From assembly GCF_041051975.1 (NCBI RefSeq), contig NZ_CP163435.1:6303001-6367000 (forward strand): a DNA stretch of 64,000 nt, written 5' to 3'. Positions 48,680-57,896 of this stretch are shown here, piece after piece. Within the stretch, counting starts at the first letter, position 1. Every line of letters begins with the position of its first letter. The notes beneath the pieces are model-generated. The model made no database searches. It was not told where the DNA came from and saw only the letters and a list, made by a program, of their open reading frames with translations. Origin of the DNA: Streptomyces sp. R21. Its GTDB lineage: Bacteria > Actinomycetota > Actinomycetes > Streptomycetales > Streptomycetaceae. A program made the translations under genes and the position numbers.

Positions 48680-50319
48680 AGCACGTCCTCCTCGGTCACC
48701 GCGTCCGGACGCGGTACGGCCTCGGGGTCGCCCGGCGGACCGCCGTGCGTCCACGGTGTCTCCTCCGGGTCGGGCAGCTTCGCGCCGCCCCGCTGCTCGT
48801 GCTCGAACAGCGTGAAGCAGAGCAGGTCGCCCTTCTCGGGCACGGACCCGGCCTCGGGCTCCTTGCCGCGCCCCATCTTGTCGACGATGCGCAGCACGAC
48901 GGCGCCCGCCCCGTCGTCCCCCGCGCCTCCGTCCTCGCCGACCTCGGGGCCCTCGCCGCACTGCTCGTATCCGACGAACTCGGCCGCCTGCGGCTTGCCG
49001 CCCAGCGAGCGGTACACCTTCGCGCGCTCCCCGAGGTGCGGCCGGTCGTCCGTGCGTACGGTGACCAGCGGGCGCGGGCTGGGCCGCTTGCCCTCGCTGT
49101 ACGTCATGACGACGTCCGTGACCTCGCCCGCGAAGGCTTCCCCGGCGAGCCGCCGGCCGGCCATCACCAGCGGGTCGTCGAGGGCTTCCTGCGCCTCCAG
49201 GCGGGCCTGCTCGCGCTCGCGCGTGGCGAGCTTGTTCGCCGCGGTGACCGCGTCGTCGCGGCGCGGTTGCGGGGGCTCCCCGGCGATGATCCGGTCGCGG
49301 TGGCCGGTGAACGACCAGCGGTCCCGGGTCCACCGGTCGGTGGCGTGCCCACCCTCGGGCAGGGCCCGCAGCAGATCGAGGCCGCGCCATACGGCGTCCC
49401 AGGTGGGCCGGGTGGCGCTCTCGACGAGGGCTCGGATGTCCCGCTCGGCGGCGGTGAGTTCACCGAGCCGGTCGTCCGCCTCGATGCCGTCCTCGGCGGC
49501 CGCGAGCGCCGTCCGCGCGCGGTCGTAGCGGTCGATGGCGGGGGCGAGGAGCCTGTTGTCGAAGGCCGGGTCGGTGGCGGGTCCGGCGGGCGGGCAGACC
49601 AGCTGCCCCCGGGAGTCCCGGCCCAGCTCCGCCCCGAGCGCCGCCCGCGCGCCCGACTCGCCCTCCGGCGGGTCGATCCAGGCGAGCAGCGCCCCGAGGT
49701 GCTGGTCCTCCAGGCTGGACTGGCCGGTCGCCCAGTGCCGGGACAGGACGTCGGTGAGGGCGAGCAGCAGCGCGGAGCCGGGCACCCGCGCCCGCTCCCC
49801 GAAGTGCGTGAACCAGCGCCCGAGCAGTGGCACCCGGGGCGGCGCCGGGTGGGGTGCCTCGGGCTCCTGCTCGGCGGTGCGCCTGAAGCGCATGGAGCGC
49901 CCGAGGAGCCGTACGAACTCGATGCCCGCCCGGCTCGGGACGATCAACTGCGGTGCGTCCGCGCACAGTTCGACCTCGACCTTGACGCGCTTGCCGGTCT
50001 CCGGGTCGGTCTCGTTGCGCTCGGCGGTCTCCACGGAGTCCGCGTATCCGTCGACGTGGGGCAGGACCACGTCCGCGAGTTCGGCCAGGAACGCGAAGCG
50101 CAGGTCGCGGTCCCTGGGCTGCGGCACGACCAGCAGCCGTGGCGCGTCGCGCTCCGTCCCGACGAGCGCGCCGAGCGGGGCCCCGGCCTCTCCGGCGGTG
50201 GTCAGCGGTACGAAGACGAGCGGGTGCTCGGACAGATGGCGGTGCCGGACGGTGGCGACGGGCAGGGCCCGCCCGCTCTCGACGGCCTCCAGCCGGGCGA
50301 GCGTGTCGATCAGCGACAT
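48676..50319 (-). CDS. Unknown protein coupling a nuclease and a helicase gene (547 aa)
   Basis: No named domain is recognised. The N-terminus is beta-rich (VATVRHRHLSEHPLVFVPL), the middle is helical with acidic and basic heptads (LATREREQARLEAQEALDDP), and a C-terminal region resembles a small beta domain (VTVRTDDRPHLGERAKVYRS). It overlaps the nuclease gene by ten bases and the helicase gene by four. The strict coupling on both sides suggests a stoichiometric adaptor or regulatory subunit. Confidence 0.75.
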   Translation of the reverse strand: MSLIDTLARLEAVESGRALPVATVRHRHLSEHPLVFVPLTTAGEAGAPLGALVGTERDAPRLLVVPQPRDRDLRFAFLAELADVVLPHVDGYADSVETAERNETDPETGKRVKVEVELCADAPQLIVPSRAGIEFVRLLGRSMRFRRTAEQEPEAPHPAPPRVPLLGRWFTHFGERARVPGSALLLALTDVLSRHWATGQSSLEDQHLGALLAWIDPPEGESGARAALGAELGRDSRGQLVCPPAGPATDPAFDNRLLAPAIDRYDRARTALAAAEDGIEADDRLGELTAAERDIRALVESATRPTWDAVWRGLDLLRALPEGGHATDRWTRDRWSFTGHRDRIIAGEPPQPRRDDAVTAANKLATREREQARLEAQEALDDPLVMAGRRLAGEAFAGEVTDVVMTYSEGKRPSPRPLVTVRTDDRPHLGERAKVYRSLGGKPQAAEFVGYEQCGEGPEVGEDGGAGDDGAGAVVLRIVDKMGRGKEPEAGSVPEKGDLLCFTLFEHEQRGGAKLPDPEETPWTHGGPPGDPEAVPRPDAVTEEDVL

Positions 50320-51614
50320 GGGGCGACCTCCTGGCCCGTCGGCAGCGCGCCCTGGGCCTCGCGGGTCAGCAGCGCCTCCGCCCGCAGCTCAGCCGCTCTG
50401 CGGAGCGCGGCGACCGCCGGGTCGGACGGGTCGCCGGCCTCGCCGTGGGCTGCCGCCAGGACGTCCCCGATCGTGGTCAGGCCGCCCAGCTCGGCGCGGA
50501 GCGAGCGGCCCAGGGAGGTCACCGCGCCGTCCGCACGGGAACGCTCGCGGCAGTGGAAGGCCAGCTCGCAGGCGGCGAGGCACTCGGGGGCGTACGTCGC
50601 CGGGACCGACTCGACCGCGGCCGTCAGCTCGTCGGCCGCGAGGTCGGGGGCGAAGCAGGTGCCGGGCGGGAGGGTGTCGGCGATGTCCTCGACACGGGTG
50701 AGGCGGGCGAGCTGGCGGCGGGTCACCGAGCGCTGCTTGCGGATGTCGACGGCGGACGCGGTCGGCAGGTTGGAGAAGTCCTTGGGGCAGACGAGGAGAA
50801 TCCGGTGGCGCACCACGGGCGTGGGGGCCCCGTCGTCGGAGCTCCGCTCCTGAGAAGCCTCAGCCGGGTCCGGCGCCGGTGCCGGTGCCGGTTCCGAAGT
50901 CGGTTCCGGCTTCGCGCCGAGGCGGGCGGCGACCTCCTCCAGTGCCAGTACATACACCGCGGACTGGCGGGCGGCCGCGCCCACCTTCGCCGGGTCCGCC
51001 GAGCCGTCCAGCATCGGGAAGGACTTGATCTCCACGACCGTCCAGCTGCCGTCCGGGTGGACGACCACCGCGTCCGGCTCCAGGAAGGCGGGGGAGCCCG
51101 CGACGTCCAGGGCGAGCATGGGGTGGTCGAGCAGGGTCCAGCCGCCGGCCGCGGTGGCCTCGCGCAGGGCGAGCGCCGTACGGGCCGCGCGTCCCTCGGG
51201 GCCCACCGCGGTGAGGTCGGGGACGGTGCCGGAGGCGGGTGGCTGGGCGCCGGGGTCCAGCCGCTCGTGCACGAGCCGCAGCAGCTCCGCGCCCCCGTCG
51301 GCCTTCACCCGGGCCTCGAACGCGTTGCCCCGCATGAAGGCGAACTGGGACTGGCCGAACGCGGAGGGCGAACCGAGGGCGTCCGCGAGCACCGTCTTGT
51401 CCACGCCCGCGCCGTCGAGGAGGGCGCGGCGGTCACAGCCGGGGTTCGCGGCGAGCGCGGCGAGGGCCCGCGCGTCCAGCGCCTTGGGCGGGACGGACGG
51501 GCCGCGCAGCTCAGCGAGCCGGTGCCGGAGCGCCGTCCCCCGCGTCCGCGGGAGAGGCACCGGGCTCGGCTCCCGAACCGCTTCGGGACTCGCGCTGTCG
51601 GGGAATTCGCTCAC
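50310..51614 (-). CDS. Cas4/RecB-like PD-(D/E)XK nuclease with probable Fe-S cysteines
   Basis: The 434-aa protein has FAFMRGNAFEARV followed by the nuclease core: Asp181 in FLEPDAVVV and Glu195/Lys197 in WTVVEIKSF. Cysteines 320, 345, 349 and 355 (ECLAACELAFHC) resemble the C-terminal iron-sulfur set of Cas4/AddB nucleases, with Cys60 a possible further ligand. This matches TM0106/RecB-like nucleases that are often fused to helicases; here the helicase is a separate gene. The start is uncertain: GTG 51614 is chosen, while codons up to 51644 are also open. The start overlaps the end of the PAP2 gene by about 100 bases. Confidence 0.75.
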   Translation of the reverse strand: MSEFPDSASPEAVREPSPVPLPRTRGTALRHRLAELRGPSVPPKALDARALAALAANPGCDRRALLDGAGVDKTVLADALGSPSAFGQSQFAFMRGNAFEARVKADGGAELLRLVHERLDPGAQPPASGTVPDLTAVGPEGRAARTALALREATAAGGWTLLDHPMLALDVAGSPAFLEPDAVVVHPDGSWTVVEIKSFPMLDGSADPAKVGAAARQSAVYVLALEEVAARLGAKPEPTSEPAPAPAPDPAEASQERSSDDGAPTPVVRHRILLVCPKDFSNLPTASAVDIRKQRSVTRRQLARLTRVEDIADTLPPGTCFAPDLAADELTAAVESVPATYAPECLAACELAFHCRERSRADGAVTSLGRSLRAELGGLTTIGDVLAAAHGEAGDPSDPAVAALRRAAELRAEALLTREAQGALPTGQEVAPCR

Positions 51615-52464
51615 CCGTGGAAGTCTGGCATCCACCACTGACAATTGAGGAACCTGCGCCGTGAGAGGCGCCCGAGTCCGGGGCGAACCAGCCGCCCAGC
51701 CGCCTCCGCACCAGGTCCGCGCCCCGCATCACGTACGGCGTCAGCAGCAGGCCGACGCCCATCACCGCGGCGCCCGCGACGGCGTCGAGGAAGTAGTGGT
51801 TCGCCGTGCCCATCACGACGATCGTGGTGAGCAGCGGATACACGATGCCCGCGACCTTGGCGAGGGGTGTGCGGCCGTGACGCCACAGCATCACTCCGCA
51901 CCACAGCGCCCAGCCCACGTGCAGGCTCGGCATCGCCGCGTACTGGTTGGTCATGCCGCCGAGGCCGCGCGGCGCGCTCGCCTCGCCACCCCACCAGCCG
52001 TAGTCGCTGTACTGGGCCATCGTGTCGACGAAGCCGTGCCCCACGGAGAGCAGCCGGGGCGGGCAGGTCGGCAGCAGCGTGAAGCCGAGCAGGCCGATGA
52101 ACGTGGAGGTCATCAGCCAGGTGCGGGCCGCCCGGTAGCGCACGGCGCGGGAGCGGAAGAGCCAGATCAGGATCGCGGGTGTGACCAGGTAGTGCAGCGA
52201 CGCGTACCAGAAGTCGGCGGGCACCCCGAGCCAGGCCTCGCGCGTGAACAAGCGGTTCAGCGGGTGCTCGGCGTTGAGATGCAGGGCCTTCTCGATGCGC
52301 AGGATCGACACACCGTGGTCGACGGCGCTCGACACGTCACCGCGGGCGAGCAGGCGCCCCGCCGAGTACGAGGCGTAGACCAGCAGGATCAGCGGCAGTT
52401 CGGTCCACCAGCGGAGCCGGGCGCGTGGTGGCGCCTCGATACGCGCTGTATCGGTCTGCGGCAT
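51511..52464 (-). CDS. PAP2/inositol-phosphotransferase-like membrane protein
   Basis: The 317-aa protein has about six membrane segments and a lipid phosphatase/phosphotransferase core: GMTNQYAAMPSLHVGWALW and MGTANHYFLDAVAGA, the histidine motifs of the PAP2_3 group related to inositol phosphorylceramide synthases. It probably transfers or removes phosphate head groups on membrane lipids. The C-terminal 55 residues are hydrophilic and low complexity and overlap the nuclease gene, so the true end of function is near residue 260. Confidence 0.82.
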   Translation of the reverse strand: MPQTDTARIEAPPRARLRWWTELPLILLVYASYSAGRLLARGDVSSAVDHGVSILRIEKALHLNAEHPLNRLFTREAWLGVPADFWYASLHYLVTPAILIWLFRSRAVRYRAARTWLMTSTFIGLLGFTLLPTCPPRLLSVGHGFVDTMAQYSDYGWWGGEASAPRGLGGMTNQYAAMPSLHVGWALWCGVMLWRHGRTPLAKVAGIVYPLLTTIVVMGTANHYFLDAVAGAAVMGVGLLLTPYVMRGADLVRRRLGGWFAPDSGASHGAGSSIVSGGCQTSTGERIPRQRESRSGSGAEPGASPADAGDGAPAPAR

Positions 52465-52657
52465 CCGATCGCCACCCCCATCTGTCTGCTGTCAGGCGGC
52501 CCGGAGCCCGCTTCTGCCACTTTACGGAGTATGGGTACGCCCTCGTCGGGCACCCCTCGGTCGTCAAAGACGCTCAGATCGCCCGACGGGTTGCCCCGAG
52601 CAAGCGTGCGCGATGATGGAGGGATCCGCCGCTGATTTCTCCCGGAAAGGCCCCTCC

Positions 52658-53254
52658 ATGGCACCGCGCATCCTGCTGGCCCGGCACGGACAGACGGAAT
52701 GGTCCCTGCTCGGGAAGCACACAGGCAGGACCGACGTCCCCCTCCTCGAAGAGGGCAGACGCGGCGCCAAACTGCTGGGCGAGCGCCTGAACCGCGCCCC
52801 TTTCGACGGTCTTCCCGAGGTCGAGGTGCGCACCAGCCCGCTGGCACGCGCGCGTGAGACCTGCGAAATCGCCGGGTTCGGCCACCGGGCGACGACTTGG
52901 GACACGCTCATGGAGTGGGACTACGGCTCCTACGAGGGGATGACCCCGGCCGAGATCCAGGACATCCGCCCCGACTGGTTCATCTGGCGCGACGGCGTGC
53001 CCCGCGGCGAGAGCCTGGACCAGGTCTCCGCGCGCGCGGACGAGGTCGTGGCCTGGGCCCTTGCCGAGGACCGTGACGTGCTCGTCTTCGCCCACGGCCA
53101 CATCCTGCGCGCCATCGGCGCCCGCTGGCTGGGCCTCCCCGTCGACTTCGCCGCCCGCATCCGCCTCAATCCCACTTCTCTGTCGGTTCTCGGCTGGGCC
53201 TATGGCGATCCTGCAGTGGAGACGTGGAACGACATCGCCCACCTCCAGGCCTAG
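52658..53254 (+). CDS. Histidine phosphatase (phosphoglycerate-mutase-like) family protein
   Basis: The 198-aa protein starts with the catalytic LLARHGQTEWSLLGKHTGRT (phospho-histidine in RHG), includes TSPLARARETCEIAG and EWDYGSYEGMT, and has the second histidine in VFAHGHILRAIG. It is likely a cofactor-independent phosphatase of small metabolites. ATG 52658 has GGAAAGG seven bases upstream, better than the ATG at 52613. Confidence 0.88.
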   Translation: MAPRILLARHGQTEWSLLGKHTGRTDVPLLEEGRRGAKLLGERLNRAPFDGLPEVEVRTSPLARARETCEIAGFGHRATTWDTLMEWDYGSYEGMTPAEIQDIRPDWFIWRDGVPRGESLDQVSARADEVVAWALAEDRDVLVFAHGHILRAIGARWLGLPVDFAARIRLNPTSLSVLGWAYGDPAVETWNDIAHLQA

Positions 53255-53274
53255 GTACGTCCCGGGGCCCGCCC

Positions 53275-54723
53275 TCACGCCGTGCGCGGCAGTGACGCGT
53301 GCCTCTCCAGGAACGTCGACACCCCCGACGCCCTGCGGTGCGGGAGCAGCACGCGTGCCGTGCCCGCCAGCATCGTCTGGATGCGGGAGGACTGGACCTC
53401 GTCCAGCAGGTCCAGGACGTGCATGCCCGCCATGGCGGCCTCGTCGGGGCGGCCGCCGCGTGCGAGATCGTCGGCGAGCTCGGCGGTGTAGAGGGCGATG
53501 TTGCGGGTGAAGTGCGGGTCCTGAAGGTCCGCGGCGCGATGCGCGTGCCGGGCCGCGCGGGGCCAGTCGCCCAGTGTCGACCAGCACTGCGCCTCCAGAC
53601 CCTCCAGTTCGGCCTCTCCGTAGAACGTCATCCACTCGGGATCACTCTCCGAAGGGCCACGGTCGTAGAGGGCCTGCGCGCGGGCGAGTGCCTGCTCGGT
53701 CCCGGTGCGGTCGGCGAGGCCCGCCCAGCCGCCGGCCTCGCGGAGCGCGAGCAGCGACATCAGGCGCGGGGAGCCCACGGCGCGCGCCGCTCGCTGCGCC
53801 GCCTGCGCCGCGCGCACCGCCTCGCGCGGGCGCCCCGCGTCACGCGCGAGGAAGGCCGTGTTGCAGAAGGCGTGCGCCTCCAGGCCCGGGTCGCCGGACA
53901 TCCGGGCGGTCGCGAGCGCCTCCGCGTAGTGCGAGCGCGCGTCGTCGAAGCGCCCGGAGTCGTGCGCCAGCCACCCCACCGAGATGGCCAGTTCGCCCGC
54001 TCCGGCGTAGAGCCGGTCGGTGGTCGCCTGCCGGGTGGTCCCCGCGTCGAGCAGTTCGTACGCCGTCCGCAGGGGCGCCGCGGCCCGCCGGTAGAGGCCG
54101 TCGGCCCCGTGTCGGTCGTCGAGCAGTCTGATCTTGCGTACGGCCTCTTCGAGGGCGCCCGCCTCGGACCCGCCCGCCCGGTGGACGGAGCGGCCCGCGG
54201 CCTGGGCGACGCCGCCGAAGGCGACCGCGAACGGGCCGAGCGAGGCGGCCGCCACGGTGGCGGTGCCTCCGGTCATGAATGCGCGACGTTGCACGTCGCT
54301 CTCCTCGTGGTCCTGGTGCGTGTCGTACGGGTCCTGCGTGTCATACGTCTCGTACGCCCCCTCCGTCTCAGGTGAGGCGTACGTCGGGCTCGTGGTGTGC
54401 ACAGGGGGCGCCTCGTCCGTCGTGCGCGCCCCTCGGCCGCGCACCGACGAGCGGGGCGCGAACCCCAGATCGTCGAGCGTGCGGCCGGGGAACAGGTGCA
54501 GGAACACCCGCTCGTACGCGTAGTTGGGACAGCGGATCTCACCCGCCTCGACCCGCCCCACATAGCGCGCGTCGCAGCTGACCCGCTCGCCGATCTCGCG
54601 CGCGGCCCGCCGCACCAGCGCGGCGAACTCGGCCGGCGAGCGCTGTCCGCGCAACCGCCGGAAGGCGAGATTCGGCCGTGGTGGCCGGGGGGACTGGGAC
54701 GAGGTCACCGTTGACGACGTCAT
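53275..54723 (-). CDS. HTH regulator with TPR-like C-terminal domain
   Basis: The 482-aa protein has an N-terminal DNA-binding region (LVRRAAREIGERVSCDARYV, then VGRVEAGEIRCPNYAYERVF), a linker rich in Thr/Asp/Tyr (about 85-150), a hydrophobic stretch resembling a Tat-like motif (RRAFMTGGTATVAAASLGPF), and a TPR-like helical region to the end. This layout is common in Streptomyces paralogues of unknown signals. GAGAGGG precedes ATG 54723. The target is unknown. Confidence 0.75.
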   Translation of the reverse strand: MTSSTVTSSQSPRPPRPNLAFRRLRGQRSPAEFAALVRRAAREIGERVSCDARYVGRVEAGEIRCPNYAYERVFLHLFPGRTLDDLGFAPRSSVRGRGARTTDEAPPVHTTSPTYASPETEGAYETYDTQDPYDTHQDHEESDVQRRAFMTGGTATVAAASLGPFAVAFGGVAQAAGRSVHRAGGSEAGALEEAVRKIRLLDDRHGADGLYRRAAAPLRTAYELLDAGTTRQATTDRLYAGAGELAISVGWLAHDSGRFDDARSHYAEALATARMSGDPGLEAHAFCNTAFLARDAGRPREAVRAAQAAQRAARAVGSPRLMSLLALREAGGWAGLADRTGTEQALARAQALYDRGPSESDPEWMTFYGEAELEGLEAQCWSTLGDWPRAARHAHRAADLQDPHFTRNIALYTAELADDLARGGRPDEAAMAGMHVLDLLDEVQSSRIQTMLAGTARVLLPHRRASGVSTFLERHASLPRTA

Positions 54724-55051
54724 GGCCGGGCCCTCTCTTGCGAACCGTCGAACCATGCCGGATTCAAGGCGAGTTGTTCTGTTTGCTGTCTTGTGAAGCC
54801 CTGTGCTGCCTTGCGCTGTCCTGCTGTTGCACTGCTGTTGCCCTGCTTCCGGCGGGGCAAGAACGTACCGGCTGTGACGAGGCCACCACGCTTGGTTTGG
54901 CTACAAACCGGATATCTCATCCGGGATCTGCCATGAACTGCCATCCTTTGCGGCGGAGTTTCGCCGTAGCCGTTGACGCTCCGACGCGTTGAACCCACTG
55001 GACCGGGAGCCACCCGAACTCCCGAGCCGCTTGCGCAGGAGGAGGGGTTCC
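54724..55051. other. Divergent intergenic region upstream of the TPR regulator
   Basis: This 328-base region is T/G-rich on the + strand around 54775-54850 (runs of CTGCTGTTGC-type triplets) and contains a small inverted repeat, CCGGAT (54908-54913) and ATCCGG (54919-54924), that could be an operator. The ribosome site AGGAGGAGGGG of the next gene is at 55037-55047. No gene is supported in it. Confidence 0.45.
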
Positions 55052-55513
55052 GTGTTGGAGGCCGGGATGGAGAGCAGGCAGAGCACCAGTCCTTGTACGC
55101 CGACGTCGACGGTGCAGCACTGGCCGAGCGTCGAGTGCAGCGCCCCACCGCAGCCGGCCTCGGAGTGCGACCTGGTGACCGTTCCGGCGCGGCAGGGCCT
55201 GGAGGCGGTCGACATCCTCCGCCGTGGCGCCTGCGACTCCGTCGGCCCCGTGCTCCACGACGACAGCTGCGACACCCTCGGCTTCCTGGTCCCGCCGGGC
55301 ACCGCCGACGCCTGGGACGTGCCCGGCAGCACCTGTACGCAGACCAACGGCCGCGGCATCAGCCTCGCGAGCCTCGCCCCGGAGCCCCCGGTCGAGGGCT
55401 CCGACTGGCTGCTGCCGCCCGGTGACGCGGACCTGGCGACCGACCCGGCCGTTCTGCGGGCGGCGCTCGGCGAGGCGGCCCGGCTCATCGAGGCCGCCGA
55501 CAACTGCCGGTGA
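55052..55513 (+). CDS. Small hypothetical protein related to the C-terminal part of the prim-pol-like protein
   Basis: The 153-aa protein starts at GTG 55052 after a strong AGGAGGAGGGG. It contains DLVTVPARQGLEAVDILRR, VLHDDSCDTLGFLVPPGTAD, and DWLLPPGDADLATDPAVLRA. The order of these blocks parallels DVVSAPAIFGRRMLD, LLFAAPGTAQRLPSL and WLVAPDTRHPWLPGPE in the 217-aa prim-pol-like protein at 45995, so the two are probably distant homologues. Cysteines are frequent in its first two thirds. Function unknown. Confidence 0.65.
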   Translation: MLEAGMESRQSTSPCTPTSTVQHWPSVECSAPPQPASECDLVTVPARQGLEAVDILRRGACDSVGPVLHDDSCDTLGFLVPPGTADAWDVPGSTCTQTNGRGISLASLAPEPPVEGSDWLLPPGDADLATDPAVLRAALGEAARLIEAADNCR

Positions 55514-55601
55514 CGGGCATCGCCCGGGACGGCAGCCGCCCGTGACGGGCTCCACCCGGCGCCGCTGAGCCGACCCGCCCGTGCCCCCTGATAATGGCGG
55601 G

Positions 55602-56468
55602 ATGGCAAGGGCGAGGAACACCAAGCGGGCGCAGGCGGCGGAGGCCGTCGTCGAGGCGGTCGACGGAGGGCTCGCCGAGCTCATACCCGACCGGGACCGG
55701 GCGCGCGCCTGGACCCTGCTGATCGACGGCGCCCCGCAGTCGCACGTCGACCTCGACGACCCGGCGTACCTCTCCTTCGAGTACCAGCGCCGCCTCGGGC
55801 ATGTCATCGACCTCGTCGCCCCGCCCGGCAAGCCCGTGCACGCCGTGCACCTCGGCGGCGGCGCCCTCACCCTCGCCCGCTACACCGCAGCGACCCGCCC
55901 CCGCTCCACGCAGCAGGTCGTCGAGCGCGACGCGGCCCTCGTCCAACTGGTCCGCCGGGAGCTGCCGCTGGACCCGAACGCCCGCATCCGGGTGCGCTCC
56001 ATGGACGCCCGCGAAGGACTCGCCAAGGTGCCGGACGGCTGGGCGGACCTGGTGATCGCGGACGTGTTCAGCGGGGCCCGGACGCCCGCGCACCTCACGT
56101 CGACGGAGTTCCTCGACGACGTCCGCAGGGCCCTCAAACCAGGCGGCCTCTACGCCGCCAACCTCGCCGACGGGCCGCCGCTGACGCACCTGCGCGGCCA
56201 GATCGCCACCGTCGCGAGCGTCTTCCCCGAACTGGCCCTGATCGCCGACCCGACGGTGCTGCGCGGAAAGCGGTTCGGCAACGCGGTCCTCGTCGGCCGC
56301 GACCTGCCCCTGCCGCTGGCCGAACTGACCCGCCGCGCGGCCTCCGACCCGCACCCCGGGCGCGTCGAGCACGGCAGGGCGCTCGCCGACTTCACGGGCG
56401 GGGCCGCACCGGTGACGGACGCGGACGCGGTGGCGTCACCGGCACCGCCGCCGTCGGTGTTCCGCTGA
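55602..56468 (+). CDS. Spermidine-synthase-like methyltransferase-fold protein
   Basis: The 288-aa protein has a Rossmann-like core with VHAVHLGGGALTLARYTA, DAALVQLVRRELPL, WADLVIADVFSGA and FLDDVRRALKPGGLYAANLA, as in soluble spermidine-synthase-like proteins. The aminopropyl acceptor residues are not obvious, so it may be a methyltransferase or an inactive fold. ATG 55602 is the start best matching the conserved region. It converges with the small secreted-protein gene. Confidence 0.75.
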   Translation: MARARNTKRAQAAEAVVEAVDGGLAELIPDRDRARAWTLLIDGAPQSHVDLDDPAYLSFEYQRRLGHVIDLVAPPGKPVHAVHLGGGALTLARYTAATRPRSTQQVVERDAALVQLVRRELPLDPNARIRVRSMDAREGLAKVPDGWADLVIADVFSGARTPAHLTSTEFLDDVRRALKPGGLYAANLADGPPLTHLRGQIATVASVFPELALIADPTVLRGKRFGNAVLVGRDLPLPLAELTRRAASDPHPGRVEHGRALADFTGGAAPVTDADAVASPAPPPSVFR

Positions 56469-56509
56469 GCGGGACCGACTCATGAGGTTCTGGATCGAGT
56501 CATGAGGTC

Positions 56510-57040
56510 CTAGTACGTCCCGACGTCCACCTTCGGCGCGCTGTCGTGCCAGGTGCAGAAGACCGACACCCGGTCCGCGCCGGAGGCGAACTCGATGCGG
56601 ATCCACGTCTCCGTCTTCCACACCTGCATCGACCAGCCCGACGCGGGCGTCGCCGACACCAGCGTCGCGGACGCCTTGCCGAGGTCGAAGACCGCCCGGC
56701 CGCCCTCGGTGTCGTAGCTCTTGACCTCGCCGGACGCGGACGAGCCGGAACCGGCGGACCGGGACGGCGACGGCGACGACGAGGACGGCGTGGTGCTCGG
56801 CTTCCCGCTCCCGGCCTTGGGAGACGGCTGCCGCGCGCTCTTCGACGGCGCCGGGCGGCTCGTCGAGGAGACCTGCGGCCTCGCGTCCTGCGTGGTGGCG
56901 TCGGCCGCCGTGATGGGCAGGGCGCGCGGCGGGTCGTACGCGGTGCCCGCCATCACCGTGTGGACACCCCACCACGACAGCGTGACCGCCGCGCCCGTGG
57001 CGAGCGACCAAGCCAGAACGTGTACGAGACCTCTGCGCAT
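56510..57040 (-). CDS. Hypothetical membrane-anchored or secreted protein
   Basis: The 176-aa protein has an N-terminal hydrophobic segment (VLAWSLATGAAVTLSWWGVH), a low-complexity Ser/Pro/Lys-rich linker (about 57-105) and a small C-terminal beta domain (TLVSATPASGWSMQVWKTET, ending TWHDSAPKVDVGTY). It is probably anchored outside the membrane. It is divergent from a two-component system whose kinase may sense the envelope; a functional link is possible but unproven. Confidence 0.65.
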   Translation of the reverse strand: MRRGLVHVLAWSLATGAAVTLSWWGVHTVMAGTAYDPPRALPITAADATTQDARPQVSSTSRPAPSKSARQPSPKAGSGKPSTTPSSSSPSPSRSAGSGSSASGEVKSYDTEGGRAVFDLGKASATLVSATPASGWSMQVWKTETWIRIEFASGADRVSVFCTWHDSAPKVDVGTY

Positions 57041-57161
57041 CGCGGGCCATACTGCCCCACGTGCCCCACCGGTGTCCCGCGGGTGGGGCACAGTTGGGGC
57101 GCCGCCAGAGTTATCCACAGGCGCCGGACCGAGATCCCCCGGATGGCGTACGGTGCCGCCC

Positions 57162-57896
57162 ATGGCTCGTGTGCTCGTGGTCGAGGACGACCAGTTCGTA
57201 CGCTCAGCCCTCATCCGGCATCTGGCCGACGCCTCGCACACCGTGCGCAGTGTCGGCACCGCCCTTGAGGCGCTGCGCGAGGTCGCGCATTTCTCCTTCG
57301 ACGTCGTCATCCTCGACCTCGGTCTGCCCGATCTGGACGGGTCCGAGGCGCTGAAGATGCTGCGCGGGATCACCGACGTACCCGTGATCATCGCCACGGC
57401 GCGGGACGACGAGACGGAGATCGTCCGGCTGCTGAACGACGGAGCGGACGACTATCTGACCAAGCCGTTCTCGGTCGAACACCTGTCGGCGCGGATGGCG
57501 GCCGTGCTGCGGCGCGCCCGGACGGCCGTCGGTGAGGCGCCCCCGTCCACGGTCATCCGCGTCGGCGGCCTGGCCATCGACCCGCTCCGCCGCGAGGCCG
57601 AACTGGACGGCGCCCGGCTGGACCTCACGCGCCGCGAGTTCGACCTGCTCGCCTTCCTGGCCGGACGGCCCGGCGTCGTCGTACCCCGCAAGGAACTGCT
57701 CGCCGAGGTGTGGCAGCAGTCCTACGGCGACGACCAGACCATCGACGTCCATCTGTCGTGGCTGCGTCGGAAGCTGGGCGAGACGGCGGCCCGGCCGCGC
57801 TATCTGCACACCCTGCGGGGTGTCGGCGTGAAGCTGGAGCCGCCGCGGGCGGAGCAGCCGATGACGGGGTCACCGGGGGCGGAGCCGCCGCTATGA
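57162..57896 (+). CDS. OmpR/PhoB-family response regulator
   Basis: The 244-aa protein has a receiver domain with phosphoacceptor Asp52 in VVILDLGLPDLDG and Lys in DYLTKPFSVEH, and a winged-helix output domain (LTRREFDLLAFLAG, DDQTIDVHLSWLRRKLGE). ATG 57162 is the start matching family length. Its stop overlaps the kinase ATG. Confidence 0.92.
   Translation: MARVLVVEDDQFVRSALIRHLADASHTVRSVGTALEALREVAHFSFDVVILDLGLPDLDGSEALKMLRGITDVPVIIATARDDETEIVRLLNDGADDYLTKPFSVEHLSARMAAVLRRARTAVGEAPPSTVIRVGGLAIDPLRREAELDGARLDLTRREFDLLAFLAGRPGVVVPRKELLAEVWQQSYGDDQTIDVHLSWLRRKLGETAARPRYLHTLRGVGVKLEPPRAEQPMTGSPGAEPPL

Noticed and set aside
54901..55870. Overlapping leftward frames of 235 and 317 aa
   Set aside because: They cover the promoter region and antisense of two + strand genes with ribosome sites; no recognisable domain.
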